Source: Nitrospira sp. (GTDB taxonomy: Bacteria; Nitrospirota; Nitrospiria; Nitrospirales; Nitrospiraceae). From it: 64,000 nt of DNA. The stretch is taken from the NCBI GenBank assembly GCA_018242725.1, contig JAFEBI010000001.1:337832-401831 (forward strand), written 5' to 3'. The notes under the pieces were generated by a model. The model searched no databases. It was not told where the DNA came from and was given only the letters and a program-made list of their open reading frames with translations. Shown here piece after piece: positions 1 through 8,006 of the stretch (positions within the stretch are counted from its first letter, which is position 1; each line of letters starts with the position of its first letter). The position numbers were made by a program, and so were the translations under genes.

Positions 1-187
1 CGAGGGCCAAGTATTGGGTCCAAGTCGGGATCCCGAGGAACCCGGCCAGGATGATCCAGGCGAAGATTGCGACCAAAACCAGGATGGTCCCAAACAGAAA
101 CCCTCGTCGCGATTCCAGGAGACTCGTACCAACTCCAGCCAATCCACTCCTTAAAGGGCTTTTCTCTTGTTCGAGACGCTGGATCAT
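1..187 (-). CDS. membrane protein, N-terminal part only (runs off window)
   Basis: The first 62 codons of a minus-strand gene are visible before the window edge. The protein begins MIQRLEQEKSPLRSG, has a short charged N-terminus, then one strongly hydrophobic segment (residues about 33-55, rich in I, L, V, A and W) that should span the membrane with the N-terminus cytoplasmic. The ATG at 187 is preceded by a good AGGTGAGG ribosome binding site; a GTG three codons upstream is possible. It follows the lipoprotein gene after a 50-base gap, so the two may be co-transcribed. I do not recognise the family from this fragment. Confidence 0.5.
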   Translation of the reverse strand, partial: MIQRLEQEKSPLRSGLAGVGTSLLESRRGFLFGTILVLVAIFAWIILAGFLGIPTWTQYLAL

Positions 188-237
188 TGTCCTCACCTGA
201 TCTTCCTTTACGGCAACGTGGGCTCCGGCCAGCCTGC

Positions 238-627
238 CTACTCCACCACTTCAACCTTATCGGACTCGTTCAGAAGATAGAGGGCTTCGTTCTTGATAAA
301 GAATCGACGCGGTTTCTCACCTCCATACTCGCCCATCAGATTCTTGGCCGTAATCCCCACGTGCACAATGTAACCAAACTCCGGAGGTTTTCTCCTACCT
401 GAGAGATAGGCATAGCCTTTTTGTGGCTCTCCTATGAATCGAAGGCGGGCCGGGAACGGTTCAAGCAGCGACTGTTGCACAAGATCTTGTATGGCCTTCT
501 GATAGACTGAGGATTCCGGGACTGTTCCATAGTCGGCACTCGCGATTTGTTCAGGCGTCACAGGGGTGACACACCCCGCTACGAGGAGTAGAAGCAAGAT
601 AAGGAGACTTCTGGGATAGACCTTCAC
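238..627 (-). CDS. hypothetical lipoprotein
   Basis: A 129-residue protein with a classic lipoprotein signal: positively charged start, Leu-rich core, then the lipobox LVAGC (Cys at residue 19). The mature part should be anchored to a membrane in the periplasm. The C-terminal half contains YIVHVGITAKNLMGEYGGEK followed by alternating beta-type sequence, with no recognised motif. It lies 50 bases upstream of the membrane-protein fragment in the same direction. I cannot assign a function. The reading frame is open with a plausible signal sequence, so it is likely real. Confidence 0.7.
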   Translation of the reverse strand: MKVYPRSLLILLLLLVAGCVTPVTPEQIASADYGTVPESSVYQKAIQDLVQQSLLEPFPARLRFIGEPQKGYAYLSGRRKPPEFGYIVHVGITAKNLMGEYGGEKPRRFFIKNEALYLLNESDKVEVVE

Positions 628-838
628 CAGGGAATCCTGAGTAATTCTTCACGATCGTTCGCTGGTGCCATTCTATGAGCCGGGACGTTAGATGCACAAG
701 ATAGTAATAGGTACCCGTTATCCAAACCATGGGTCGATTGGTTACGCTGTACAGTCTTACCATGCGACATCCGGGTGAGACGATGGGATACGCATCTTGA
801 TGGCGCTGGACATTTCTCACATCGACACGTACGGTAAC

Positions 839-846
839 ATGTACAT
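839..846. promoter_or_regulatory. putative YefM operator palindrome
   Basis: The perfect palindrome ATGTACAT sits 15 bases upstream of the antitoxin start codon and contains the hexamer TGTACA. In E. coli, YefM recognises TGTACA cores within palindromes that overlap the yefM-yoeB promoter. A site at this position fits autoregulation of the toxin-antitoxin pair. The role here is inferred from the motif and its location. Confidence 0.45.
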
Positions 847-860
847 TCTTGGAGGACGCC

Positions 861-1112
861 ATGGATGCAATGACCTACACCACCGTTCGTGCCAATCTTG
901 CTAGCGCAATGGATCGCGTGTGCAATGACCACGAAGCCTTGATTATTACCCGCAACGGCGAACAGTCTGTTGTAATGCTATCGCTCGAGGATTACAAAGC
1001 GCTTGAAGAAACCGCCTATCTGCTACGAACGCCTGCCAACGCCAAGAGACTGCTCTCAGCCGCTGCACAATTGAACGCAGGAAAAGGCGTTGAGCGGAAA
1101 CTGGCCAAGTGA
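861..1112 (+). CDS. yefM: antitoxin, Phd/YefM family
   Basis: An 83-residue antitoxin that should bind and neutralise the YoeB-like toxin encoded next to it and repress the shared promoter through its N-terminal DNA-binding part. The N-terminus (MTYTTVRANLASAMDRVC) and the segment ALIITRNGEQSVVMLSLEDY match the Phd/YefM fold. The ATG at 861 follows GGAGG with 5-base spacing; the upstream in-frame TTG at 849 overlaps that ribosome binding site and is unlikely to be used. The gene overlaps the toxin start by 4 bases, as is normal for such pairs. Confidence 0.88.
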   Translation: MDAMTYTTVRANLASAMDRVCNDHEALIITRNGEQSVVMLSLEDYKALEETAYLLRTPANAKRLLSAAAQLNAGKGVERKLAK

Positions 1113-1351
1113 AGTTGGTATTTGCAGACGAAGCATGGGAAGACTATCTCTATCGGCAAAAGCAAGACAAACGTATGACGGAACGGATTAACAAGCTCAT
1201 CCGCGACACACAACGCGAACCTTTCGGTGGCGTCGGCAAACCAGAACCCTTGAAGCATGCGCTCTCGGGGTTTTGGTCGCGGCGAATCACCGATGAACAT
1301 CGCGTGGTGAATGATGCGCTAGAAATTGTGCAACTCAGGTTCCACTACTGA
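1109..1351 (+). CDS. yoeB: YoeB-type mRNA endoribonuclease toxin
   Basis: An 80-residue RelE/YoeB-fold toxin that would cleave mRNA in the ribosomal A site. The sequence shows the YoeB signature segments: AWEDYLYRQKQDK, the conserved KPEPLKHALSGFWSRRI block, and the C-terminal RFHY ending that carries the catalytic His-Tyr. It starts with GTG overlapping the antitoxin stop (GTGA). Between HRVV and NDALEIVQL, family members usually have about four extra residues (HRLVY-x-V-x-x). Those are missing here, giving a protein a few residues shorter than the usual 84. The gap lies in the last beta strands, so the toxin may be weakened or inactive. Confidence 0.85.
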   Translation: MKLVFADEAWEDYLYRQKQDKRMTERINKLIRDTQREPFGGVGKPEPLKHALSGFWSRRITDEHRVVNDALEIVQLRFHY

Positions 1352-1365
1352 TCCACACTCGACGC

Positions 1366-1614
1366 TCACCCCTCGGCCCCATCCGGCGATCCTGATCCTG
1401 CCAACTCGGCATAGGTCTCCAACGTTCGCCGCGCTGCCTTTTCATCCAACCGACTGATCGCAAAGCCGACGTGGACGATGACATAGTCGCCGACTCCGGC
1501 TTCCGGCACCAATGCCAAGGAGACGGATTTCGTCACGCCACCGAACGACACCGTCGCCGTGCGAAGCGCATCGTCTTCAATATTCAAAACCTGTCCTGGA
1601 ACCGCAAGACACAT
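1366..1614 (-). CDS. hypC: hydrogenase maturation chaperone HypC
   Basis: An 82-residue protein starting Met-Cys-Leu-Ala-Val-Pro-Gly, the invariant HypC/HybG N-terminus. In the family, the Cys after the processed Met binds the Fe(CN)2CO precursor and delivers it to the hydrogenase large subunit. The ATG at 1614 is chosen because Cys2 must be at the N-terminus; longer in-frame starts would bury it. It is the last gene of the hydrogenase operon and begins right at the end of hypF, suggesting translational coupling. Its natural partner HypD is not encoded in this window. Confidence 0.93.
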   Translation of the reverse strand: MCLAVPGQVLNIEDDALRTATVSFGGVTKSVSLALVPEAGVGDYVIVHVGFAISRLDEKAARRTLETYAELAGSGSPDGAEG

Positions 1615-1615
1615 C

Positions 1616-4006
1616 TTATGCGTCACCTTCCTTGCCAGCGAAGAGTTGATGGGCAGCCACGATCGCCTGTCCCAACGATAATCCACCATCATTGGGTGGA
1701 ACCAATGAGTGGCTGTACACCGTAAATCCCGCCTCCTCCAGGCGACTTCTTACCAGTGACAGAAGCAGCCGATTCTGAAAACAGCCACCGGTCAACACGA
1801 CGCGAGGCAAGCCAGCTTCTTGAGCCGCACGGACCGTCGCATCAGCGAGACACGCATGAAATCGTGCGGCAATGTGGTCAAGACAACACTCACTACGAAG
1901 GTCATCGAGCATAGCACTGATCATAGGTCGCCAGTCGACCATCCATTTTGCATCTGAATTCTCACTCTGCACGAGATTGATCGGATAGCCTTGTACCCTC
2001 CCTCTTCCTGCCTCCCATTCTCGCTCCGCAGCAAACTGAACCGCCATAGCTGCCTGGCCTTCAAAAGACGTTTGTGTACTTAGACCTGTGATCGAGGCTA
2101 CAGCATCAAACAGTCGCCCCATGCTTGTTGTCCGAGGCGACGCAATACCGGACCTGAGCAATGTTGCCAACTGCCCACGTCGATCACCGGTCTCCTTCCA
2201 AGAAGGAAGGTCGTGCCCCAGCATCTCTTCTCCCATCAGTTCCCACAGGACTGCTGCAGCAGACCGATTTGGATCTCGCATCGCTGCTTCTCCACCAGGC
2301 AAGCAAAAGGGTTTGAGAGAGGCAAACCGAACGACCTGTCGATAGCTCGCGATCAAGAATTCTCCGCCCCAGATCTGACCGTCTCCTCCATAGCCGGCCC
2401 CGTCCCAGGCGATACCCAGCACCTCACCGTCGAGTTTATGTTCTGCCATGCAGGAGGCCACGTGAGCATGGTGATGCTGTACGGGGACCAATGGGACTGA
2501 GAGGCTCGCCGCCAGTTGTCTCGCAAAACTGGTCGAACGATAGTCCGGGTGCCGATCGCAGGCAATGGCCTGTGGCGTCACGTGCAACAGTCGCTGGAGA
2601 TCCTCAATGGCTTGGCGGAAAGCCTGATCCGCCTCAACAGTGGAAAGATCACCAAGATGCTGACTGAGCACGACATGATGGCCTGTCAGGAGCGCAACCG
2701 TGTTCTTGAGATGTCCTCCCACGGCAAGAATCCGACCTTGCCCCTTTCCATCCAAGGAGTCGTCTCCCCAGCGGATCATCTGGGGCACATAGCCTCGCGC
2801 CCGCCGAAGGATCATCCAGTCAGGTTTTCGCTGGTCTGCCCCACACCTTTTGTTGTGCTCCGGCGTAGATTCAACCACCAACACCACCGAATCATCGACC
2901 GGCCTTGCGATAGGTCTATCATGCACGAGCAGTGCATCGGCAATCCCCTTCAGTCGACTCAGCGCCTCATGTTCGTTGATCACGATCGGCTCCTCAGATC
3001 GGTTGCCGCTCGTCGCGACCATGGGACGCTGCAGCGACGCCATCAAGAGATGATGGAGCGGCGTCGCCGGTACCATCACGCCGAGGTAAGGATTGCCCGG
3101 TGCCACGGCTTCAACAAGAGCCGCATCTCGCCGCTTCCGCACCAGAACGATCGGCGCTTGGGGCGAGCAAAGCAAGGATTCTTCGTGAGAGGACAGGACG
3201 CAGTAGTCTTTCACTGCGGCAACGGAAGGGAACAGCACAGCAAAGGGCTTCTCCGATCGTCGTTTCCGATCCCGTAGCCGCTGCACGGCTTCTTCTGATT
3301 CTGCATCGACCCAGAGCTGGAACCCGCCCAATCCTTTCACTGCGACAATGAGTCCTTGCCGAAGCAGTGCCACTGCCTGCTGCAAGGCCTCCTCACCACT
3401 CGCAGTTTCCTGTCCCCGCTCGTCCCAGAAAGATGCACGCGGACCACAGTCTGAGCACGCGATCGGTTCCGCATGGAATCGTCGTTCGGCTTCAGCTTCA
3501 TACTCAGCGAGACAGGTCGAGCAGAGTCCGAACCCGGCCATCGTCGTGTTGGACCGCTGATACGGAATCGCCGTGAGCAGGCTATAGCGCGGACCACATT
3601 GTGTGCAGGTGAGAAATGGGTATCGAAAGCGATGATCCTGTGGATCGTTGAGTTCGCGAAGACAGTCTTCGCAAGTAGCAAGGTCCGGTGCAATGACAAG
3701 GGTTCGTTCACCTGGTTCGGGACTCGTGACGATCGCAAAGCTCGTGTCGCCACATGCCGGAATGAGGCTGGTATGCATCTCCTCAGTGCATGACGAGGCC
3801 GGCGCATCGGCTCGCAGCCGTTCGAGGAATGTCTCGATCACCTCCGCACTCCCTTCTGCTTCGATCACGACACCGTCCCTGCTGTTTCGAACCCACCCGG
3901 TCAGCCCCAACTCGCAGGCCAGTCGATAGATCCAGGGGCGGAACCCCACCCCTTGCACCGTTCCCTTCACAGTGACCTGCACACGCTGAGCGAGGACCTT
4001 CCTCAT
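1616..4006 (-). CDS. hypF: carbamoyltransferase HypF (hydrogenase maturation)
   Basis: A 796-residue protein that makes the CN ligands of the NiFe site from carbamoyl phosphate together with HypE. All family domains appear in order: N-terminal acylphosphatase domain (VQGVGFRPWIYRLA), two zinc-finger pairs (CEDCLRELNDP with CTQCGPRY, then CSTCLAEYE with CSDCGPR), a YrdC-like domain (GFQLWVDAESEEAV region), and a Kae1-like carbamoyltransferase domain with the metal-binding VQHHHAH motif. The ATG at 4006 overlaps the hypA stop (ATGA), which decides against a longer start inside hypA. Length is close to the family norm of about 750. HypE is not in the window. Confidence 0.95.
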   Translation of the reverse strand: MRKVLAQRVQVTVKGTVQGVGFRPWIYRLACELGLTGWVRNSRDGVVIEAEGSAEVIETFLERLRADAPASSCTEEMHTSLIPACGDTSFAIVTSPEPGERTLVIAPDLATCEDCLRELNDPQDHRFRYPFLTCTQCGPRYSLLTAIPYQRSNTTMAGFGLCSTCLAEYEAEAERRFHAEPIACSDCGPRASFWDERGQETASGEEALQQAVALLRQGLIVAVKGLGGFQLWVDAESEEAVQRLRDRKRRSEKPFAVLFPSVAAVKDYCVLSSHEESLLCSPQAPIVLVRKRRDAALVEAVAPGNPYLGVMVPATPLHHLLMASLQRPMVATSGNRSEEPIVINEHEALSRLKGIADALLVHDRPIARPVDDSVVLVVESTPEHNKRCGADQRKPDWMILRRARGYVPQMIRWGDDSLDGKGQGRILAVGGHLKNTVALLTGHHVVLSQHLGDLSTVEADQAFRQAIEDLQRLLHVTPQAIACDRHPDYRSTSFARQLAASLSVPLVPVQHHHAHVASCMAEHKLDGEVLGIAWDGAGYGGDGQIWGGEFLIASYRQVVRFASLKPFCLPGGEAAMRDPNRSAAAVLWELMGEEMLGHDLPSWKETGDRRGQLATLLRSGIASPRTTSMGRLFDAVASITGLSTQTSFEGQAAMAVQFAAEREWEAGRGRVQGYPINLVQSENSDAKWMVDWRPMISAMLDDLRSECCLDHIAARFHACLADATVRAAQEAGLPRVVLTGGCFQNRLLLSLVRSRLEEAGFTVYSHSLVPPNDGGLSLGQAIVAAHQLFAGKEGDA

Positions 4007-4356
4007 TCGGCGACCACCAATTCGTGGAGTACCACTTCCGGTTCGGTAGATTCGGCCATCGCGGCTCCTCCGCAAACCGAACAGGCCTGATCCGCCCCTG
4101 TCACCATGATGCTGTGGTTACAACCAGGACACCAGGCGTTCGCTGGAACAGAGATGATCTCCAACGTCGCACCTTCGGCCTTCGTGCCCCGGGATGCCGC
4201 CGCAAATGCCGTCTGTAAAACGAAATGGTCATGCGTCAGCAGATGAGAGAGTGCGCTGACTTTCAGGCGTACTGTAGAAAGTCGAACCTCTCCCGTTTCC
4301 AGCAACTTGGTTTCTACGGCTTTGACGACTTGCGTCATCAGCTGGAATTCATGCAT
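4003..4356 (-). CDS. hypA: nickel insertion protein HypA
   Basis: A 117-residue nickel metallochaperone. The mature start MHEFQLM supplies His2, the Ni ligand of HypA, and fixes the start at 4356 rather than at an upstream in-frame ATG. The zinc site is visible as CPGC and CSVC (residues about 77-97). In the family it works with the GTPase HypB to load Ni into the large subunit; HypB is not present here. The gene overlaps the protease gene by 8 bases and hypF by 4, so the maturation genes form one tightly coupled unit. Confidence 0.93.
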   Translation of the reverse strand: MHEFQLMTQVVKAVETKLLETGEVRLSTVRLKVSALSHLLTHDHFVLQTAFAAASRGTKAEGATLEIISVPANAWCPGCNHSIMVTGADQACSVCGGAAMAESTEPEVVLHELVVAE

Positions 4357-4831
4357 GACGATTCTCACACTCTTGGACGATCTGGTCCACGATCTGCTCC
4401 AATGCCTTGGCGACGGGAAGGGACAAGGGTTGGCCTACATTAGTGTTCCCTACTTCAATGCCGTAGACGATGACCGTAGCCGGAAGGACACCCATTGTGC
4501 GCGCCAGCTCCATCGCATCTACGGGACCGATCGCATGAGTTGAGCATGGGAAAAGTTGCTTACTGATCGGGCTATCCGACGCATCGAATCGGTGAACCGT
4601 GCCAGGATCCAGCCCACTGCACGTCGCATCGATAAGAATCACAACCCGTGCGCCCTTCATCAACTCGATGAGGTCCACCCCCGCCATCTCCGCCTCGATC
4701 GCGTCGACTCGGTCACCGATTTCCTGTCGAAGTCGTCGCGCCGCTAAAATTCCGACCGCATCGTCCCCTCTCATGACATTGCCCAGGCCAATGACACGGA
4801 TGGAGGAAGGGCGAGGATCAATAGCCTTCAT
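4349..4831 (-). CDS. [NiFe] hydrogenase maturation endopeptidase (HyaD/HybD family)
   Basis: A 160-residue M52-family protease that removes the C-terminal tail of the hydrogenase large subunit after nickel insertion. The N-terminal motif [13 protein letters not shown] includes the first metal-binding acidic residue, and [12 protein letters not shown] matches the second conserved Asp region. The third ligand is probably the His in [12 protein letters not shown]. It starts 4 bases inside the end of the large-subunit gene (ATGA), so the enzyme and its substrate are translationally coupled. A Cys-rich or other unusual segment is not seen. Confidence 0.9.
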   Translation of the reverse strand: MKAIDPRPSSIRVIGLGNVMRGDDAVGILAARRLRQEIGDRVDAIEAEMAGVDLIELMKGARVVILIDATCSGLDPGTVHRFDASDSPISKQLFPCSTHAIGPVDAMELARTMGVLPATVIVYGIEVGNTNVGQPLSLPVAKALEQIVDQIVQECENRHA

Positions 4832-6156
4832 ACGCCCTCTCGCTCGATCTCCAGATTGAGAAAGTGCGTCGCGCAGGAAATGCAGGGATCATAACAACGG
4901 ATCACCCGCTCGCAAGCCAGCGACGCCTCCTTATCGGAACGATCCAAAACACGGGGCAGGAATAGACGAAGATCCTGCTCAATACGGCCTTGATTCTGCG
5001 AGGTGGGCGGGACGATCTTGGCCTTCCGGATCACACCATCGGCATCCACTTCATACCGATGGTACAGGATACCTCTGGGCGCTTCGGTACAAGCCATTCC
5101 GACACCCGGACGCACGACGATCGGCGATGCCGATGCAGGTGGAGGTTCATACCGCTCGATGAGGTGCAACGATTCTTCCAGTGCGAACAAGATTTCGACC
5201 GAGCGCGCGATGATTCCATGAAACGGATTCCGCAACGGCAGCGGAATCCTCCTGTCGGCCAAGACCTGCTTGGCCAGCGGCGTCAAACGCTCGTGATTCA
5301 GATTCAGTCGAGCCAGCGGTCCGACCAGATAGGGCGAACCATGTAACGTACAGTGAAGGGCGTTCGAGTAACTGACCTGATGTTCGGTGAAATGCCGTTC
5401 AAACTCGTCAGCAGAAATCTGCAGGCCACCGGAGGCGACGACGTCTCCTTCATTGAAGGGGTACTCATCGGGATGAGCAAGCGCGACATAATTGTAGTCC
5501 GGCGAAAAATCAGGATAGTCGAACCCGGCAACCCAACGCACAGTTTCTACTGCCGCATCGCGAGCCCAGAGCAGCTCATCTCTCAACCGTTCCAGGTCGC
5601 GGCGGAATGGAACCCGAGAGAAACCGCCGACTTTGACCGACACCGGATGCACGGACCGACCACCGAGCAACGTCATAATCGCATTGCCGGCCTTCTTGAT
5701 TCGCAAGCCACGGGCCACCAGAGCTCCGTGATCCTTTGCCATGGCAATGCCGCTCTCATAGCCGAGAAAGTCCGGTGCCTGCAGCATATAGACGTGCAGC
5801 GCATGGCTTTCGATCCACTCGCCGCAGTAGATCAGCCGCCGCAGATCCCGCAGTGCTCCGTCGACACGCAGACCGAAAATCTGCTCGATCGCATGAACCG
5901 CGCTCATCTGATACGCGACAGGGCAGATGCCGCAGATTCTTGCAACGATGTCCGGCACTTCGTCGTAATGTCGCCCTTGCAAGAAGGCTTCGAAAAACCT
6001 CGGCGGCTCGAAAATCTTCAGTTCCACATCCTGGACGCCGCCGTCTTTCACCGTGACGCGAAGCGCACCCTCCCCCTCAACACGCGCAATCGTGCCGACG
6101 GCGATGGTTCTCGTTTTCTTTTCTCCCTCAGACTTTGTCTGTCCCATCCCTTTCAC
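4828..6156 (-). CDS. hydA: group 3b-type [NiFe] hydrogenase large subunit
   Basis: A 442-residue catalytic subunit holding the NiFe centre. The N-terminal ligand motif is [11 protein letters not shown] (Cys75, Cys78) and the C-terminal one is DPCISCATH (Cys425, Cys428, His431). The 11 residues after His431 would be removed by the protease encoded next. The Tyr in CPVAY, together with the operon order, fits group 3b/3d bidirectional hydrogenases rather than uptake enzymes. These are cytosolic and couple H2 to NAD(P)H, and in some archaea also to sulfur reduction. The start is a GTG at 6156; an in-frame ATG at 6147 is an alternative. Confidence 0.94.
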   Translation of the reverse strand: MKGMGQTKSEGEKKTRTIAVGTIARVEGEGALRVTVKDGGVQDVELKIFEPPRFFEAFLQGRHYDEVPDIVARICGICPVAYQMSAVHAIEQIFGLRVDGALRDLRRLIYCGEWIESHALHVYMLQAPDFLGYESGIAMAKDHGALVARGLRIKKAGNAIMTLLGGRSVHPVSVKVGGFSRVPFRRDLERLRDELLWARDAAVETVRWVAGFDYPDFSPDYNYVALAHPDEYPFNEGDVVASGGLQISADEFERHFTEHQVSYSNALHCTLHGSPYLVGPLARLNLNHERLTPLAKQVLADRRIPLPLRNPFHGIIARSVEILFALEESLHLIERYEPPPASASPIVVRPGVGMACTEAPRGILYHRYEVDADGVIRKAKIVPPTSQNQGRIEQDLRLFLPRVLDRSDKEASLACERVIRCYDPCISCATHFLNLEIEREGV

Positions 6157-6232
6157 TTCTCACGTTTCATCTCTCCAGCTTCACGTTTGACGTCTGACCC
6201 TTCACCCCTTACCCCTCACGTCTTCTTGTCCC
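6157..6232. repeat. low-complexity pyrimidine-rich intergenic repeat (TCACGTTT-type)
   Basis: The gap between hydD and hydA holds repeated short words related to TTCACGTTT and CCCTTCACC: cacgtttcat, cacgtttgac, ccttcacc, cccctcacg. A comparable TTTCAGG/CCTGAAAC hairpin repeat occurs at 25581-25628. It separates two subunit genes of one operon, so it probably acts on mRNA structure or is an inert interspersed repeat. No promoter is evident inside it. Confidence 0.4.
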
Positions 6233-7040
6233 ATCGCGCGCTTTCTTCCTTGAACGAGGAGGTATACCCATTGATCCCCCGAAATCTCCGCATGACGTCG
6301 ACCGGAATCAGTTGCAGCTCGTTATGGAAACAGCTTGCGAGCGAGGCCGTGTTCGGTGGAACTCCCGGCCCTTTTCGTGCGCCTTCGCTGGGTCCGAAGC
6401 AACCATAACAGTCCCGTCCCATGCCGGGACAAATGGCACCGCAGCCTGCACGAGTGACGGGCCCCAGACAAGCCAGGCCCTTGGCCACCATCACACAGAC
6501 ATTCCCGCGACGCTTGCATTCCAGGCAGACACTTTCAGCCTGCAAGTGAGGCCGAACACCGGCCAACAGGTCCGTGATGACCCGCAGCAACTGGCCCTTG
6601 TCGATGGGGCACCCCCACAATTCGAAATCTACCGGCACATGTTCTGAGATCGGGGTAGAGGTCTGGAGACTCTGGATGTACTGCGGACTGGGATACACTG
6701 CCTGCTTGAACGATTCGAGGTCGGCCCAGTTGCGCAAGGCTTGAATCCCGCCGGCCGTGGCGCAGGCACCGATCGTGATCAAGACCTTCACCTGCTCTCG
6801 TACGGACCGGATGCGATGCGCGTCCTCTTCCGTGGTAATCGACCCCTCGACCAGCGCAAGATCGTACGGGCCTGGATTCATATGGCTCGAGGCTTCAGGG
6901 AAATACGCGATATCCAGCGCCTGCCCCAACGCGAGCAGGTCGTCCTCCAGATTCAAGACGCTAAGCTGGCAGCCATCGCAGGAGGCAAACTTGAACACCG
7001 CCAACTTGGGCCGAGTGTTCTCCGCATCACGCGTTGACAA
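6216..7040 (-). CDS. hydD: group 3b-type [NiFe] hydrogenase small subunit
   Basis: A 274-residue iron-sulfur subunit that passes electrons from the NiFe site. It has no Tat signal, so the enzyme stays in the cytoplasm. The proximal cluster motif CDGCQLS (Cys21, Cys24), the GACATAGG stretch and a dense C-terminal Cys region (CLECKRRGNVC, GCGAICPGMGRDCYGC) supply cluster ligands. The start is a TTG at 7040 with GGAGGA 7 bases upstream. It sits between the flavoprotein subunit and the large subunit, the usual order for soluble heterotetrameric hydrogenases. Confidence 0.93.
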   Translation of the reverse strand: MSTRDAENTRPKLAVFKFASCDGCQLSVLNLEDDLLALGQALDIAYFPEASSHMNPGPYDLALVEGSITTEEDAHRIRSVREQVKVLITIGACATAGGIQALRNWADLESFKQAVYPSPQYIQSLQTSTPISEHVPVDFELWGCPIDKGQLLRVITDLLAGVRPHLQAESVCLECKRRGNVCVMVAKGLACLGPVTRAGCGAICPGMGRDCYGCFGPSEGARKGPGVPPNTASLASCFHNELQLIPVDVMRRFRGINGYTSSFKEESARWDKKT

Positions 7041-7148
7041 CCTGTTCCTCCTCCTGTAATGCGGCCACAGGTTTTGTGTTACGAATTGCGCGTTTCCAGG
7101 GATTTCTTTCTCGTTGCCTGAAATCAGAAACCCGAAACCGCTTCTGTT

Positions 7149-8006
7149 TCACACTCCCGTCCGTCCTAACCAAGGCTCGACGCGGTCGTAGCGCATGACG
7201 GGACCATCTTTACACAGAAAGTACGGACCCATCTGGCAATGGCCGCAGAGGCCGATTCCGCACTCCATGTGTCGCTCCAGTGAGACATAAATGGCTGTTG
7301 CCGGAATGCCGCGCCTCATCAAGATCGGCACACCCAGACGCATCATGATCTCGGGGCCACACATAAACACCACGGTCTTCGCTGGATCAATCGACACGCG
7401 TTCGAAGAGTTCCGTCACCACACCGATATGATAGCGCCAGGTCTTGTCCGGACGATCGCTGGCCAACAGAACCTCCGTGTCGGGCTGTGTGCTCCAAGCC
7501 TCAAACCGCCCATGAAAGAGCAGGTCGCGCGGAGTCTTCACGCCATGGATGATCTTGACGGAACCATAGTGCCGACGCCGCCGAAACACATATTCGATCG
7601 CCCCCACCACCGGAGCGCAGCCTAGACCTCCGGTCGCGATGATAATCTCTTGACCGCGCGCCACATCGAGCGGCCAGCCTTGTCCGAATGGGCCTCGGAT
7701 ACCCAGAGCCTCGCCGGCTTGCAGTTGCGCGATCGCGGACGTCACTCGCCCCACAGATCTGATGGTATGGTCCAGATGCTCCGGCTTATCCGGATCTGAG
7801 ACGATCGAGATTGCCACCTCGCCGACGCCAAATAGATAGACCATGTTGAACTGGCCGGCAGTGAAGCGAAAATTTCTCCGCGCATCCTCGTTATTGAGCC
7901 GTAGCCGGTAGGTGTAGATGTCGTCGGCCTCCTGAATCTTCTCCATGATTGTGGCAGCCTGGATCAGGTAGGGGTTGGCCATTTTGATCAGCTTGTCCTC
8001 ATGCAT
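7149..8006 (-). CDS. hydG: hydrogenase flavoprotein subunit (FAD/NAD(P)-binding, gamma)
   Basis: A 285-residue ferredoxin-reductase-like subunit that exchanges electrons with NAD(P)H. It has an N-terminal FAD-binding beta barrel, a central nucleotide-binding motif (IIIATGGLGCAPVVGAIEY) and a C-terminal 2Fe-2S motif of the dihydroorotate dehydrogenase electron-transfer type (MECGIGLCGHCQMGPYFLCKDGPV). The ATG at 8006 (MHEDKLIKMANPY) overlaps the end of hydB by 8 bases; an internal ATG at 7982 is possible. The much longer upstream frame lies within hydB and is not credible. Confidence 0.92.
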   Translation of the reverse strand: MHEDKLIKMANPYLIQAATIMEKIQEADDIYTYRLRLNNEDARRNFRFTAGQFNMVYLFGVGEVAISIVSDPDKPEHLDHTIRSVGRVTSAIAQLQAGEALGIRGPFGQGWPLDVARGQEIIIATGGLGCAPVVGAIEYVFRRRRHYGSVKIIHGVKTPRDLLFHGRFEAWSTQPDTEVLLASDRPDKTWRYHIGVVTELFERVSIDPAKTVVFMCGPEIMMRLGVPILMRRGIPATAIYVSLERHMECGIGLCGHCQMGPYFLCKDGPVMRYDRVEPWLGRTGV

